DNA of 64,000 nt from Kibdelosporangium philippinense. Lineage in GTDB: Bacteria; Actinomycetota; Actinomycetes; Mycobacteriales; Pseudonocardiaceae. A program made the position numbers and the translations under genes. The stretch covers positions 3,968,001-4,032,000 of the forward strand of contig NZ_JAJVCN010000001.1 of the NCBI RefSeq assembly GCF_021390435.2, given 5' to 3'. Position 1 is the first letter of the stretch. Each line of letters begins with the position of its first letter. The notes beneath the pieces were generated by a model, which was not told the origin of the DNA, made no database searches, and was given only the letters and a program-made list of their open reading frames with translations. Below, in pieces: positions 32,391 through 40,832 of the stretch.

Positions 32391-32909
32391 ATGTCAGGTA
32401 ACGCGAAAATCCTGTCCGCACCACTGCTCTTCGCAGTACTGCAAGCGACATTCAGTGACGTACATCCGTTCTGCGATCACCTTCTGCAGGGTGATCGGCC
32501 CGCCATGGACAAAGGCAAGCCAGGCTGGGTCGGCCGCAAAGCGTGCGCCCGGCACGTGCTCGTCTACACGGCCGGGCAACTCGGCGCGGCGACCTTGGTG
32601 ACCAAGGCGCTGGGTCTGCGAACCTCGTGGCGCGGATTGTTGGCGGGCACGGCGGTCAACGCGGTGACGCACTACGTGATCGACCGACGGGAACCGTTGA
32701 AGAGTTTGATGCGCAGCAAGGTGTTCAGCAAGGGCAACTACCTCGACCACTGCACTGTCCAGCGCCGCCCCGGCGTCGTCGATCAAGCTGGTCCTGGGAC
32801 CGCTCTGATGGAATGCGACCAGGCTGTGCACCGCCTAGTCAGCGTGCTCGCGTCGCTGACAACGGCGTTGGTCGTCACCCGCGGCGCACGAGGCTGGTCA
32901 GATCGGTGA
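32391..32909 (+). CDS. DUF3307-like protein
   Basis: 172 residues. Conserved-looking blocks are DVHPFCDHLLQGDRPAMDKGKPGWVGRKACARHVLVY, NAVTHYVIDRREPLK and ALMECDQAVHRLVSVLASLTTALVV; these resemble a group of small actinobacterial proteins with repeated His and Asp residues and two or three hydrophobic helices (DUF3307-like). The His/Asp pattern could bind metal. ATG at 32391 is a reasonable start, with GGGAG somewhat far upstream. It follows the nitroreductase by 100 bases, and its 3' end overlaps the convergent sirtuin gene by 35 bases. Confidence 0.55.
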   Translation: MSGNAKILSAPLLFAVLQATFSDVHPFCDHLLQGDRPAMDKGKPGWVGRKACARHVLVYTAGQLGAATLVTKALGLRTSWRGLLAGTAVNAVTHYVIDRREPLKSLMRSKVFSKGNYLDHCTVQRRPGVVDQAGPGTALMECDQAVHRLVSVLASLTTALVVTRGARGWSDR

Positions 32910-33756
32910 GGGCCGCGCCAAGTGGCAGGTCGACGCGGAGGTCCGCGTATGCGTCTCCCCTGGTCTGACCTTGGTTGACGATCACGACCGGCTTTCCGGC
33001 TTTTGCCGCGTGCCGGACGAACCGCAACCCTGACATGACCGTCAACGATGAACCGAGAACCACCAAGGCCCGTGCCGAGTCGACCAGCCGGTAGCACTCT
33101 TCGACACGGGTCTTTGGCACGTTCTCCCCGAAGAACACCACGTCCGGTTTGAGCACGCCCGAGTCGCATGAGACGCACGCGACCAGCTGAAACTCGCGTA
33201 CCACCTCGTCGGCGAGCTCCACGTCGCCGTCCGGGTTGATACGGATCGCCGTGCCGCTGAATGACGGGTTCGCGGCCTGCAGCCGCTGGTCAAGCTCCTC
33301 GCGTTGGCTGATCCGGCGGCAATCCAAGCAGACCACGCGGTCCAGGCTGCCGTGCAGTTCGACCACGCTGGGTGTGCCCGCGGCTTGATGCAGGCCGTCG
33401 ACGTTTTGGGTGATCACGCCGGTCACGTAGCCCTCGGCGCACAACGTCGCCACGGCGTGATGCCCGTCGTTCGGATTGGCCCGCGCGATCGTCCGCCAGC
33501 CGACGTGACTGCGGGCCCAATACCGCTGACGGCCCGCGACACTGCCGACGAACTCGTCATACGTCATCGGGGTATGTCGCCGCAGGCTCCCCGACGCCCC
33601 TCGGTAATCGGGAATGCCGGACTCCGTGGAGAGTCCAGCACCGCTCAGCACCACCACGTCACCGTCAGCGACCACTTCGGCAAGGCCGGTGAGGTCGGTC
33701 GTCCTCGGCAACGGCTCCCCGACCGGGGTGTAATCCAATGTCGGCCGCGTCCGCAC
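32875..33756 (-). CDS. Sir2-family NAD-dependent protein deacylase
   Basis: 293 residues. Sirtuin motifs are in order: VVLSGAGLSTESGIPDYRG (NAD binding), VITQNVDGLHQAAG, the catalytic His in VVELHGSLDRVVC, two Cys pairs for zinc (CLDC and CVSC), LKPDVVFFGENVP and VVLGSSLTVMSG. It removes acyl groups from lysine using NAD+. About 40 residues longer than CobB-type enzymes because of an N-terminal extension and an insert between the Cys pairs. GTG at 33756 starts the frame. Targets cannot be told from context. Confidence 0.9.
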   Translation of the reverse strand: MRTRPTLDYTPVGEPLPRTTDLTGLAEVVADGDVVVLSGAGLSTESGIPDYRGASGSLRRHTPMTYDEFVGSVAGRQRYWARSHVGWRTIARANPNDGHHAVATLCAEGYVTGVITQNVDGLHQAAGTPSVVELHGSLDRVVCLDCRRISQREELDQRLQAANPSFSGTAIRINPDGDVELADEVVREFQLVACVSCDSGVLKPDVVFFGENVPKTRVEECYRLVDSARALVVLGSSLTVMSGLRFVRHAAKAGKPVVIVNQGQTRGDAYADLRVDLPLGAALTDLTSLVRRG

Positions 33757-33839
33757 GCACCAAGCCTACGTGGAAAATCCGATGCGGACTTGTAGCCGAC
33801 ATTGCTACCGTGCCGCGACACGCATCCCAAGGAGGTCCC

Positions 33840-33953
33840 ATGCGCCGAGTGACGACACGCCCCATCCGTTGTCGCTCGTACGCAGCTGAAGGACCACACG
33901 GATGCTCAATCTCGGCATTGTCGCCCACGTCGACGCCGGAAAAACCAGTCTGA
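33840..33953 (+). CDS. Leader ORF overlapping the tetracycline-resistance gene
   Basis: A 37-codon frame starting at an ATG (33840) behind a near-consensus AAGGAGGT (33829-33836), the strongest ribosome-binding site in the area. It encodes MRRVTTRPIRCRSYAAEG and then continues out of frame into the resistance gene, ending at 33953. The resistance gene's own start (33902) lies inside it and has a weaker AAGGA. This arrangement suggests translational control, as with leader peptides of drug-inducible genes: ribosomes stalled or slowed on the leader would change access to the main start. The regulatory role is inferred. Confidence 0.5.
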   Translation: MRRVTTRPIRCRSYAAEGPHGCSISALSPTSTPEKPV

Positions 33954-35737
33954 CCGAACGGCTCCTGTTCGATTCCGGAGCCATCACCCGCCTCGGGTCC
34001 GTCGACGGTGGTGACACCAGGACCGACGCGATGGCCATCGAACGCCGCCGGGGTATCACGATCCGCTCAGCGGTGGCGACCTTCTCCATCGCCGGGCGCA
34101 CGGTGCACCTGATCGACACTCCTGGCCACACCGATTTCGTGGCCGAGGTCGAACGGGCGCTCGGCGTCCTCGACGGCGCAATTCTCGTGCTGTCCGCTGT
34201 GGAGGGTGTGCAGCCGCATACCCGGGTCCTGATGCGGACCCTGCAATCGCTTGGCGTGCCTACCATTTTGTTCGTCAACAAGATCGATCGTCGTGGTGCC
34301 CGGTACATCGATCTGCTTGACGACATCCGCCGGATGCTCAGCCCGTCGGTGATCCCGCTCAACAGTCCCAGTGAACTCGCCATGACACGCCTCGGCAGCC
34401 AAGCCGCCGAAGTCCTCGCTGAGCACAGTGATGCGGTGCTGCAGTCCTATGTGGATGGTCTTGACCCACGATTGTTGCATCGGGAACTCGTCAGGCAGAC
34501 GGGCGAGGCGCTCGTCCATCCGGTCCTGTTCGGTTCAGCCATCACCGGCGCGGGCACGGAGGCGTTGGGTCAGGCCATTGTGGACCTGTTGCCTACCGTC
34601 GATCCCGCGGCGACCGGCGAACTCGACGGCACGGTGTTCGCCGTCGAGCATGCTGGCGGCAGGCGGTTCGCCATCGCCCGGTTGTTCTCCGGCGAGCTAA
34701 AGGTTCGTGACCAGGTCACATTCGTCCGGCAGGACGCGTCGGGCACAACCGTCCACTCCAGCCGCGCCACCGAAGTTCTGGACGCGGACCGTGCCCAGAC
34801 GACGATACGGGCCGGTGGCATCGCCCGGATCGGCGGTATACCGGGACTTCGGGTTGGGGACCGGCTGGGTTCGACCGCGTCCAAGCGAAAGCAGGCCCGG
34901 TTCCGGCCACCGACTTTCCAGACCATGGTCACGTCAAGCGACCAGAACCTGTACGCCGGGTTGAGCCATCTGGCCGATGAGGATCCGCTGATCGACATGA
35001 AGCCAGGACCGACGCCCGGCAGTCTGCTCGTCTCGCTGTACGGTGAGGTCCAACGTGAGGTCATCGCCGCGCGGTTGGCTGAGGAATTCGGGGTCACAGC
35101 TGAGTTCTCGCCAAGCACGGTGGTCTGCGTCGAGCGGCTCAAAGGTACAGGTCACGCGGTCAAGCGGATGGGCGAGACGCTGTTCGTCGGGACCGTTGGG
35201 CTGCGCATCGAGCCTGGTGAAGCCGATTCCGGTATCCAGTATCAATTGGAGGCTGAACGAGGATCGTTGCCTGCCGCGTTCATGACGGCGATCGAGGACA
35301 CCGTCCGCGCGACACTCGCAACCGGTCGGCACGGCTGGCAGGTCGTGGATTGCCTCGTGACGCTCACCCACACCGGCTACAGCAGTCCCGTCACCGTGGC
35401 CGCGGACTTCCGCAACCTCACTCCCCTGGTTGTCATGCAGGCATTGGCGAACGCGGGAACGGTCGTGTGCGAGCCGATCGAACAAGCCGACATCGACATA
35501 CCAGCGGACGCCGTCAGCACGGTCCTGAACCTACTCGTCCGATGTGGGGGCACACCAGAAATGCCGGTAGTTCGTGGAGATTCCGCAACCGTCCGTGCGG
35601 TTGTGCCGTCACGACAGCTTCGCGCCGTCGAACAGTCACTTCCTGGGCTGACCAACGGGTACGGCACGCTCATCGCGCGCTTCGCGGGCTATCGGCCGAT
35701 CGCACCTTTGGGCAGACTTCGGTCAATGGGGCCGTAA
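33902..35737 (+). CDS. Tetracycline-resistance ribosomal protection protein (Tet(M)/OtrA-like GTPase)
   Basis: 611 residues, an EF-G paralogue. The G domain shows GIVAHVDAGKTSLTERLL (P-loop), RGITIRSAVATF (switch I), DTPGHTDFVAEVERAL (switch II) and FVNKIDRRGA. Later EF-G-like domains follow, with the Tet-type C-terminus RSGGTPEMPVVRGDSATVRAVVPS-like region near residue 540 (seen here as CGGTPEMPVVRGD). Such proteins bind the ribosome and expel tetracycline using GTP. Slightly shorter than Tet(M) (~640). A leader ORF overlaps the start, implying regulated expression. Actinomycetes commonly carry such genes for self-protection; no tetracycline biosynthesis genes are in the window. Confidence 0.85.
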   Translation: MLNLGIVAHVDAGKTSLTERLLFDSGAITRLGSVDGGDTRTDAMAIERRRGITIRSAVATFSIAGRTVHLIDTPGHTDFVAEVERALGVLDGAILVLSAVEGVQPHTRVLMRTLQSLGVPTILFVNKIDRRGARYIDLLDDIRRMLSPSVIPLNSPSELAMTRLGSQAAEVLAEHSDAVLQSYVDGLDPRLLHRELVRQTGEALVHPVLFGSAITGAGTEALGQAIVDLLPTVDPAATGELDGTVFAVEHAGGRRFAIARLFSGELKVRDQVTFVRQDASGTTVHSSRATEVLDADRAQTTIRAGGIARIGGIPGLRVGDRLGSTASKRKQARFRPPTFQTMVTSSDQNLYAGLSHLADEDPLIDMKPGPTPGSLLVSLYGEVQREVIAARLAEEFGVTAEFSPSTVVCVERLKGTGHAVKRMGETLFVGTVGLRIEPGEADSGIQYQLEAERGSLPAAFMTAIEDTVRATLATGRHGWQVVDCLVTLTHTGYSSPVTVAADFRNLTPLVVMQALANAGTVVCEPIEQADIDIPADAVSTVLNLLVRCGGTPEMPVVRGDSATVRAVVPSRQLRAVEQSLPGLTNGYGTLIARFAGYRPIAPLGRLRSMGP

Positions 35738-35817
35738 CCGGACCGATCGCCGTGATACTTTCCCGGCCGCCGTACTCCCATGATCATTGCTGCGTACGGC
35801 GTTATCGAGGGGACGTC

Positions 35818-36240
35818 GTGAAGTATCCACTGTGGTTTGTCGTCGGCGGGATTCTCGCGGTGATCTGCTTGATCGTCGCGGGCAACCTGATGGTGTCCGG
35901 TCCGACGGTGGCGACTTTCATCGAGCGGGAGTTCGAAAAGGACGTCTCGCCGGACGACGACATCGCCGCGTACAAATCCCAGTACGTGCCGACGTCGGTC
36001 TCCGCGCGGATCGCCAGGACGTGGACGCCGTTGTCGCAGACCGCTGACAGTTCTGGGATCTATCTGCGCTATTCACGTGATGCCGTGGTGATCCGGCCGA
36101 TCCCGACCGGATCGTCCATTCACGTGTTGGAGGTCGAGCGGGCACATCGGACTTACAGCGGGCATACCGGCGGGTCGTGGGGCTGGACGTCGACCTACGG
36201 CAGTGACTTCCGTGGCCGTGGACCGGGAGCGGGCAAATGA
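35818..36240 (+). CDS. DUF4247-like membrane-anchored protein
   Basis: 140 residues. One N-terminal membrane helix (LWFVVGGILAVICLIVAGNLMV) is followed by a compact domain (YKSQYVPTSVSARIARTWTPLSQ, GIYLRYSRDAVVIRPIPTGSSIHVLEVERAHRTYSGHTG) and a Gly/Trp/Ser-rich tail, as in DUF4247. Function unknown. DUF4247, DUF350 and a spermidine-synthase-like protein are often encoded together, and that is the order here. GTG at 35818 has GAGGGG upstream. The stop overlaps the next ATG by four bases. Confidence 0.65.
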   Translation: MKYPLWFVVGGILAVICLIVAGNLMVSGPTVATFIEREFEKDVSPDDDIAAYKSQYVPTSVSARIARTWTPLSQTADSSGIYLRYSRDAVVIRPIPTGSSIHVLEVERAHRTYSGHTGGSWGWTSTYGSDFRGRGPGAGK

Positions 36241-37064
36241 GCCGCAAGCGTCGCAGCAAAGCCGCTGCCGCAGCACATGCCCGCCGCAACGGCATCGAGC
36301 AGGCACCGAAACCGAAGCCGAGCAAGTGGCAGCAGTTCTGGGTGGCGATCGGGATCACGATCGGAATCCTGATCGGGTGGGTCCTTCTCGCCACATCACT
36401 GTTCGACAAAGCCCCACGCACCACAGGTGGTTTCTTCAGCACCACCGAAGGCGAAAACTTCGGCTACTACAACTCGTCGACCGTCTACGACGGCGAAATC
36501 GTTCCCCAGTTCACCACCGAGGCCGCGCTCGAACTGACCGCCGGGCTGGCTGAAATGGAGAAGGCACACGGGATCTGCTTCGGCTGGAGCCTGACCGACG
36601 GCAAGACAAAGAAGACGCAGGCCGGATCGAGCAAAGGCCGCGATGTCCCGGCCAAACAGTGCCAGCGATGGCTTGAGACCGTTGTCACGGTCGGGTACAC
36701 CAGTGACAACAGCACCAGCCCCGACGGCGCGAGCGTCTACGTGCAGGGCTCGTCGGAGTTCCGGAGCCTGCCTGTCGCTGACGATTTCGCGCGGCTCGGC
36801 GTGAACATCCCCGCGCTGGTTGAGGATCCGATCGCGGGGACCGGCCATGCCGCGCTTGGCCTGCCGCTGCTGATGATCGAGGCAGGCACCCTGCCGATGG
36901 TCGAGCAAACCAATCGGCAAGTCACGCCGAAACCGCTGGACGTGGTGAGCGGTTCGGACATCTCAGGAAGTACGTGGTTCGCGTTGTACGGCATCGGCGG
37001 CGCGGCCGTGCTGTGCGTCGTGTTGGGTTTCTGGCTGCGCAGCCGGGCAAAGAAGGCCGCGTGA
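36237..37064 (+). CDS. Two-helix membrane protein of the DUF350/spermidine-synthase operon, unknown
   Basis: 275 residues. A basic N-terminus (MSRKRRSKAAAAAHARRNG) precedes one membrane helix (FWVAIGITIGILIGWVLLATSLF), a ~190-residue extracytoplasmic domain, a second helix (FALYGIGGAAVLCVVLGFWL) and a short basic tail. The outer domain has two Cys (GICFGW, AKQCQRW) that could pair. No family was recognised. Its ATG overlaps the DUF4247 stop, so it is part of the same translational unit. Confidence 0.6.
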   Translation: MSRKRRSKAAAAAHARRNGIEQAPKPKPSKWQQFWVAIGITIGILIGWVLLATSLFDKAPRTTGGFFSTTEGENFGYYNSSTVYDGEIVPQFTTEAALELTAGLAEMEKAHGICFGWSLTDGKTKKTQAGSSKGRDVPAKQCQRWLETVVTVGYTSDNSTSPDGASVYVQGSSEFRSLPVADDFARLGVNIPALVEDPIAGTGHAALGLPLLMIEAGTLPMVEQTNRQVTPKPLDVVSGSDISGSTWFALYGIGGAAVLCVVLGFWLRSRAKKAA

Positions 37065-37087
37065 ATAACACAGGGAAAGGAAGTCCA

Positions 37088-37510
37088 GTGTCTGAACTCG
37101 TCAGCGGCTTGCTGGCCACCCTCGCGTACGGGGTCATCGGCACCGTGCTGATGGCGCTGGGTTTCCTGCTCGTCGACCTGGCCACCCCCGGCAAGCTGCG
37201 TGAGCTGATCTGGGTGCAGGGCAACCGCAACGCCTCGATCCTGCTCGCCTCCGGGTTGCTCGGCGTCGGCGCGATCGTCACGACCGCGATCATCACCAGC
37301 GACAGCGACATGTCGGTCGGTCTGATGTCCACTGTGGTCTTCGGGCTGGCCGGGCTTGCCCTGATGTCGGTTGCCTTCGTACTGCTGGACATCGCCACGC
37401 CGGGCAAGCTCGGCGAGATCCTCGCCAGTCCGGAGCCACACCCAGCGGTGTGGGTGTCCGCGAGCGTGCACATCGCGGTCGGCGCGATCATCGCCGCGTC
37501 GATCACGTGA
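37088..37510 (+). CDS. DUF350 membrane protein
   Basis: 140 residues, four membrane helices arranged as two similar halves (LMALGFLLVDLATPGKLRELI and LMSVAFVLLDIATPGKLGEIL), the internal duplication typical of DUF350 (YjfL-like). Function unknown. GTG at 37088 follows AAAGGAAG. Its stop overlaps the GTG of the spermidine-synthase-like gene (GTGA), so the two proteins are probably made in fixed proportion and may form a membrane complex. Confidence 0.82.
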   Translation: MSELVSGLLATLAYGVIGTVLMALGFLLVDLATPGKLRELIWVQGNRNASILLASGLLGVGAIVTTAIITSDSDMSVGLMSTVVFGLAGLALMSVAFVLLDIATPGKLGEILASPEPHPAVWVSASVHIAVGAIIAASIT

Positions 37511-39030
37511 GCCAACGCCTTGCCCGGATCGCGGTCCTCGCCGCGGTCTTCGTTTGTGCTGCCTGTGGGTTGGTCTACGAACTCGCCTTGGTCGCGCTGG
37601 GCAGCTACCTGATCGGTGACACGGTCGGCCAGGCGTCGATTGTCCTGTCGGTCATGGTCTTCGCGATGGGCATCGGTGCGCTGCTGGCGAAACCGTTGCA
37701 GCGCCGGGCCGAAGCCGCGTTCGCCGGGATCGAGATCGCACTGGCACTATTGGGCGGGCTCAGCGTTTTGTTGCTGTACGCGGCATTCGCGTGGCTGAGC
37801 CTGTACATCCCTGTGCTCGTAGTGATCGCGCTGACGCTCGGACTGCTGATCGGCGCGGAAATCCCACTGCTGATGGTTCTACTGCAAAGGATTCGGCGTC
37901 AGGACGCCGGAAGCGCGGTCGCGGATCTGTTCGCCGCGGACTACGTCGGCGCACTCCTTGGTGGTCTTGCTTTTCCGTTCATTCTGCTGCCTGTGTTCGG
38001 ACAGATCCGTGGCGCGTTGCTGGTCGGCGCGCTCAATGCCGTTGTCGGCCTTGGACTCGTGCTGACGGTGTTCGGCAAGAAGCTGGCACGGCACACTCGG
38101 ACGATCCTGTCGGTCGGCGCGATCGCGGTCACCGTCGTACTGGTCACGACGTTCGCGTTAGCTGGCCGGTTCGAGCTGTCCGCGCGTCAGGCGCTGTACG
38201 CCGATCCCGTTGTGCACGCGGAAAGGACGCCGTATCAGGAGATCGTCATCACGGAGTCGTTCGATTCGGACGTCCGGTTCTATCTCAACGGCGATCTTCA
38301 GTTCAGCTCGGTCGACGAGTACCGCTATCACGAGGCCCTGGTTCACCCAGTGCTCGCTGGGCCGCACGATCGCGTGCTGATCCTCGGCGGCGGTGACGGG
38401 CTCGGGTTACGGGAAGTCCTGAGTTATCAGGACGTTCACGCGGTCACACTGGTCGAATTGGACCCGAGGGTGATCGACCTCGCTCGTACCGAACCGTCCC
38501 TTGTAGAGCTCAACGGCAACGCCTTCGCCGACCCGCGCGTCGAGGTGGTCAACGCGGACGCGTTCACCTGGTTACGCCACAACGCCTCCCGCTACGACGC
38601 CGTGATCGTCGACATGCCGGATCCAGACTCCACCGCGACCGCGAAGCTGTACTCGGTCGAGTTCTACGCCCTAGTCAAACGCGTGCTCACCGACGACGGC
38701 CGAATGGTTGTCCAATCAGGATCGCCATACTTCGCACCGAAGACCTATTGGTGCGTCGAAAGGTCGATCCAGGAAGCCGGGTTGGTCAGCGTCCCGTACT
38801 CCACGTCGGTGCCCAGCTTCGGCGACTGGGGTTTCCACCTCGCATCGGCGAAGCTCCCGCAACTCCGCCTGCCGGACAACGCGCCAGCGTTGCGATCCCT
38901 CGACGCCGACTCACTGCGCGCGGCCGCTGTGTTCCCAGTCGATCGCCGACGGCTCCCCGGGATCGAAGCGTCCACCCTGATGCGGCCCTTGGTGCTGGAG
39001 TACGCCAAGCAGGAATGGCAGAACTACTAG
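37507..39030 (+). CDS. Membrane-bound spermidine-synthase-like aminopropyltransferase
   Basis: 507 residues. About seven membrane helices fill the first ~215 residues (VFVCAACGLVYELALVALGSYL ...). The C-terminal half is a spermidine-synthase fold: YQEIVITESFDSDVRFYLNGDLQFSSVDEYRYHEALVHP, VLILGGGDGLGLREVL (the GGGDG nucleotide motif), VELDPRVIDLAR and VDMPDPDSTATAKLYSVEFY. It would transfer an aminopropyl group from decarboxylated S-adenosylmethionine to an amine, but no SAM decarboxylase gene is nearby and the acceptor may be something other than putrescine. Last gene of the DUF4247 operon; it meets the kinase gene tail to tail with four shared bases. Confidence 0.85.
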   Translation: MSQRLARIAVLAAVFVCAACGLVYELALVALGSYLIGDTVGQASIVLSVMVFAMGIGALLAKPLQRRAEAAFAGIEIALALLGGLSVLLLYAAFAWLSLYIPVLVVIALTLGLLIGAEIPLLMVLLQRIRRQDAGSAVADLFAADYVGALLGGLAFPFILLPVFGQIRGALLVGALNAVVGLGLVLTVFGKKLARHTRTILSVGAIAVTVVLVTTFALAGRFELSARQALYADPVVHAERTPYQEIVITESFDSDVRFYLNGDLQFSSVDEYRYHEALVHPVLAGPHDRVLILGGGDGLGLREVLSYQDVHAVTLVELDPRVIDLARTEPSLVELNGNAFADPRVEVVNADAFTWLRHNASRYDAVIVDMPDPDSTATAKLYSVEFYALVKRVLTDDGRMVVQSGSPYFAPKTYWCVERSIQEAGLVSVPYSTSVPSFGDWGFHLASAKLPQLRLPDNAPALRSLDADSLRAAAVFPVDRRRLPGIEASTLMRPLVLEYAKQEWQNY

Positions 39031-40832
39031 ACCTTGGGCAGCCGGACAACCATTCGCTCGGCGAGTTTAGTTGCCTTGGCGCACAACGCGTCCGGCGATA
39101 TCTTCTCCTCGGTCTCCAGTGTCAGCGACGCGATCTCCTGCCACGTCTTGTTGAAGGCGGTGTCCTTTTCGTACTGGCGGTGTACGACATCGACAACGCA
39201 GGTGTCGTGCTCGTCGTCACCGGACTGATTGACTTCAAGGAAGGCGTCCTTGCCCGCCACCTTGATCGGCCTGCCGTCCTCTTCGTCCAATGGGTACTCG
39301 CGCTTGAACTCTAGGTCGACCTCGACGGGATCCTCGCCCCACCAACAGGTCCAGTCGCCAACGTCGGGTTCGGGCCGGAATTCCGACGCTGGCAGCCCGG
39401 TCGCGGTGTCCTCGGCGACTTCTTCCGGCGTCAGCATCTTGCACGCCTCCGCGGTGCCCAATGCGCCTGGCGCGAAAGCCTCTTTTCGGCGGGGAACCGG
39501 GCCGGTACTCAGCACGGCGAGCGCGTCGGTCATCATCGCTTCGGCGATGCTGCACAGTGGCGCGTGCATGTCTTGCTTGTGGCTCGCGGCAACCGTCAAC
39601 AGGTTCTCGTCGGCGAGCGCGACCTTCCGCTCACAGTAGTTCTTCTTCTCCGCAGGACGTTCGACCTGACCGAGCTGTCCCCTGATCCTCGGCTGGGCCG
39701 GATATTCCTCCGGCAGGCTGATCTGCACCCGGGCATCGACGAGATCCTGGTCGTTGTGCGTCTGTTTGATCAGCATCCCGCACCGCGTGTAACCGCCGTA
39801 CTCGGCGTCCAATGTGGAAAGAACACCGAACTTGCTGCCAGTGTTGAGGTTGATCAGCCCACAGGGATCCGCGGTCCGCGCGTCACCCAGACTGCCGGTG
39901 ATGACCGGGGGCCTCGGCTCCGAGTCGCCGAACACGTACACCGAACCCACTGCGATCAGCGCGACAGCCAGGACCGCCGCACCAGCCCCAATCGCGGTTT
40001 TCCGCCTGCGGGAACGACGCATCGGCAGCCAGGTCAGCGGCACGGACTGGCCTGCGAGCTCATCGAGCATCTCCTTGGCCGTGCGGGCATTCGGCCGGTC
40101 GGCGGGGTCCTTTGCCAGCAGCGCACGCAGAACCGGTTCGAGCGGTCCCGCTTTCTTCATCGGCTCAAGGTTTCCCGCTGCCGCGCGGCGCATTTGGACG
40201 TACGGACCCTGGTCGCCGCTTCCGGTCGGCGACGTGCCCTCCACGGCCGCGAAGAGCGTGGCGCCCAACGAATAGATGTCCGCGGGTGCGCTGGCTTCGT
40301 GTCCATCCGCGACTTCCGGCGCGATGTACGCCGGTGTGCCCACCATCTGGCCGCTGCCGGTCGCGGTCACGTCGGCCCAGCGTGCGATGCCGAGATCGGT
40401 CAGTTTCGCGACGCCGTTGTCACCAATGAGGACGTTGCCCGGCTTGATGTCCCTGTGCACCATCTCCAGGTCGTGCATCGCCGCAACGGCGTTGGCCAGC
40501 TGCGTACCGATCCGGGCGACCTCGACCGGTGGCAACGAACCCTGCTCGTCGATCAGTGCGCCGAGCGTGCGTGACGGCAGGTATTCCATGACCAGCCAGC
40601 GGTCCTCGCCATCAAGCACCGAGTCGAAGACGGTGACGACGTTCGGGTGATGCAGACCCGCGCCGACCCGGGCTTCCCTGCGGATCTGCCCGTGATCGCC
40701 GACCCGCGACTGCTTGATCGCGACGACCCGGCCGAGCTCGGTATCGGTCGCCCGCCAGACGACCCCCATCGCACCGGCACCGATCTGCGCGTCGAGCCGG
40801 TAACGCCCGGCAATCATCAGGTCACTCGGCAC
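39027..40832 (-). CDS. PknB-type serine/threonine protein kinase with extracytoplasmic domain
   Basis: 601 residues. The kinase domain (1-265) has the glycine loop IGAGAMGVV, Lys40 in VVAIKQ, the catalytic loop HRDIKPGN (Asp128), DLG at 146-148 in place of DFG, and GTPAYIAPE. A membrane helix lies near 275-298 (AAVLAVALIAVGSVYVFG). The ~300-residue outer part has no PASTA repeats but several Cys (DPCGLINLN, CGMLIKQ, NYCERK, APLCSIAEA, CWWGEDPV, DTCVVD), probably disulfide-paired and possibly ligand-sensing. GTG at 40832 overlaps the end of the upstream gene by 11 bases; an ATG six codons later (MIAGRYRL) is an alternative. Confidence 0.88.
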   Translation of the reverse strand: MPSDLMIAGRYRLDAQIGAGAMGVVWRATDTELGRVVAIKQSRVGDHGQIRREARVGAGLHHPNVVTVFDSVLDGEDRWLVMEYLPSRTLGALIDEQGSLPPVEVARIGTQLANAVAAMHDLEMVHRDIKPGNVLIGDNGVAKLTDLGIARWADVTATGSGQMVGTPAYIAPEVADGHEASAPADIYSLGATLFAAVEGTSPTGSGDQGPYVQMRRAAAGNLEPMKKAGPLEPVLRALLAKDPADRPNARTAKEMLDELAGQSVPLTWLPMRRSRRRKTAIGAGAAVLAVALIAVGSVYVFGDSEPRPPVITGSLGDARTADPCGLINLNTGSKFGVLSTLDAEYGGYTRCGMLIKQTHNDQDLVDARVQISLPEEYPAQPRIRGQLGQVERPAEKKNYCERKVALADENLLTVAASHKQDMHAPLCSIAEAMMTDALAVLSTGPVPRRKEAFAPGALGTAEACKMLTPEEVAEDTATGLPASEFRPEPDVGDWTCWWGEDPVEVDLEFKREYPLDEEDGRPIKVAGKDAFLEVNQSGDDEHDTCVVDVVHRQYEKDTAFNKTWQEIASLTLETEEKISPDALCAKATKLAERMVVRLPKV

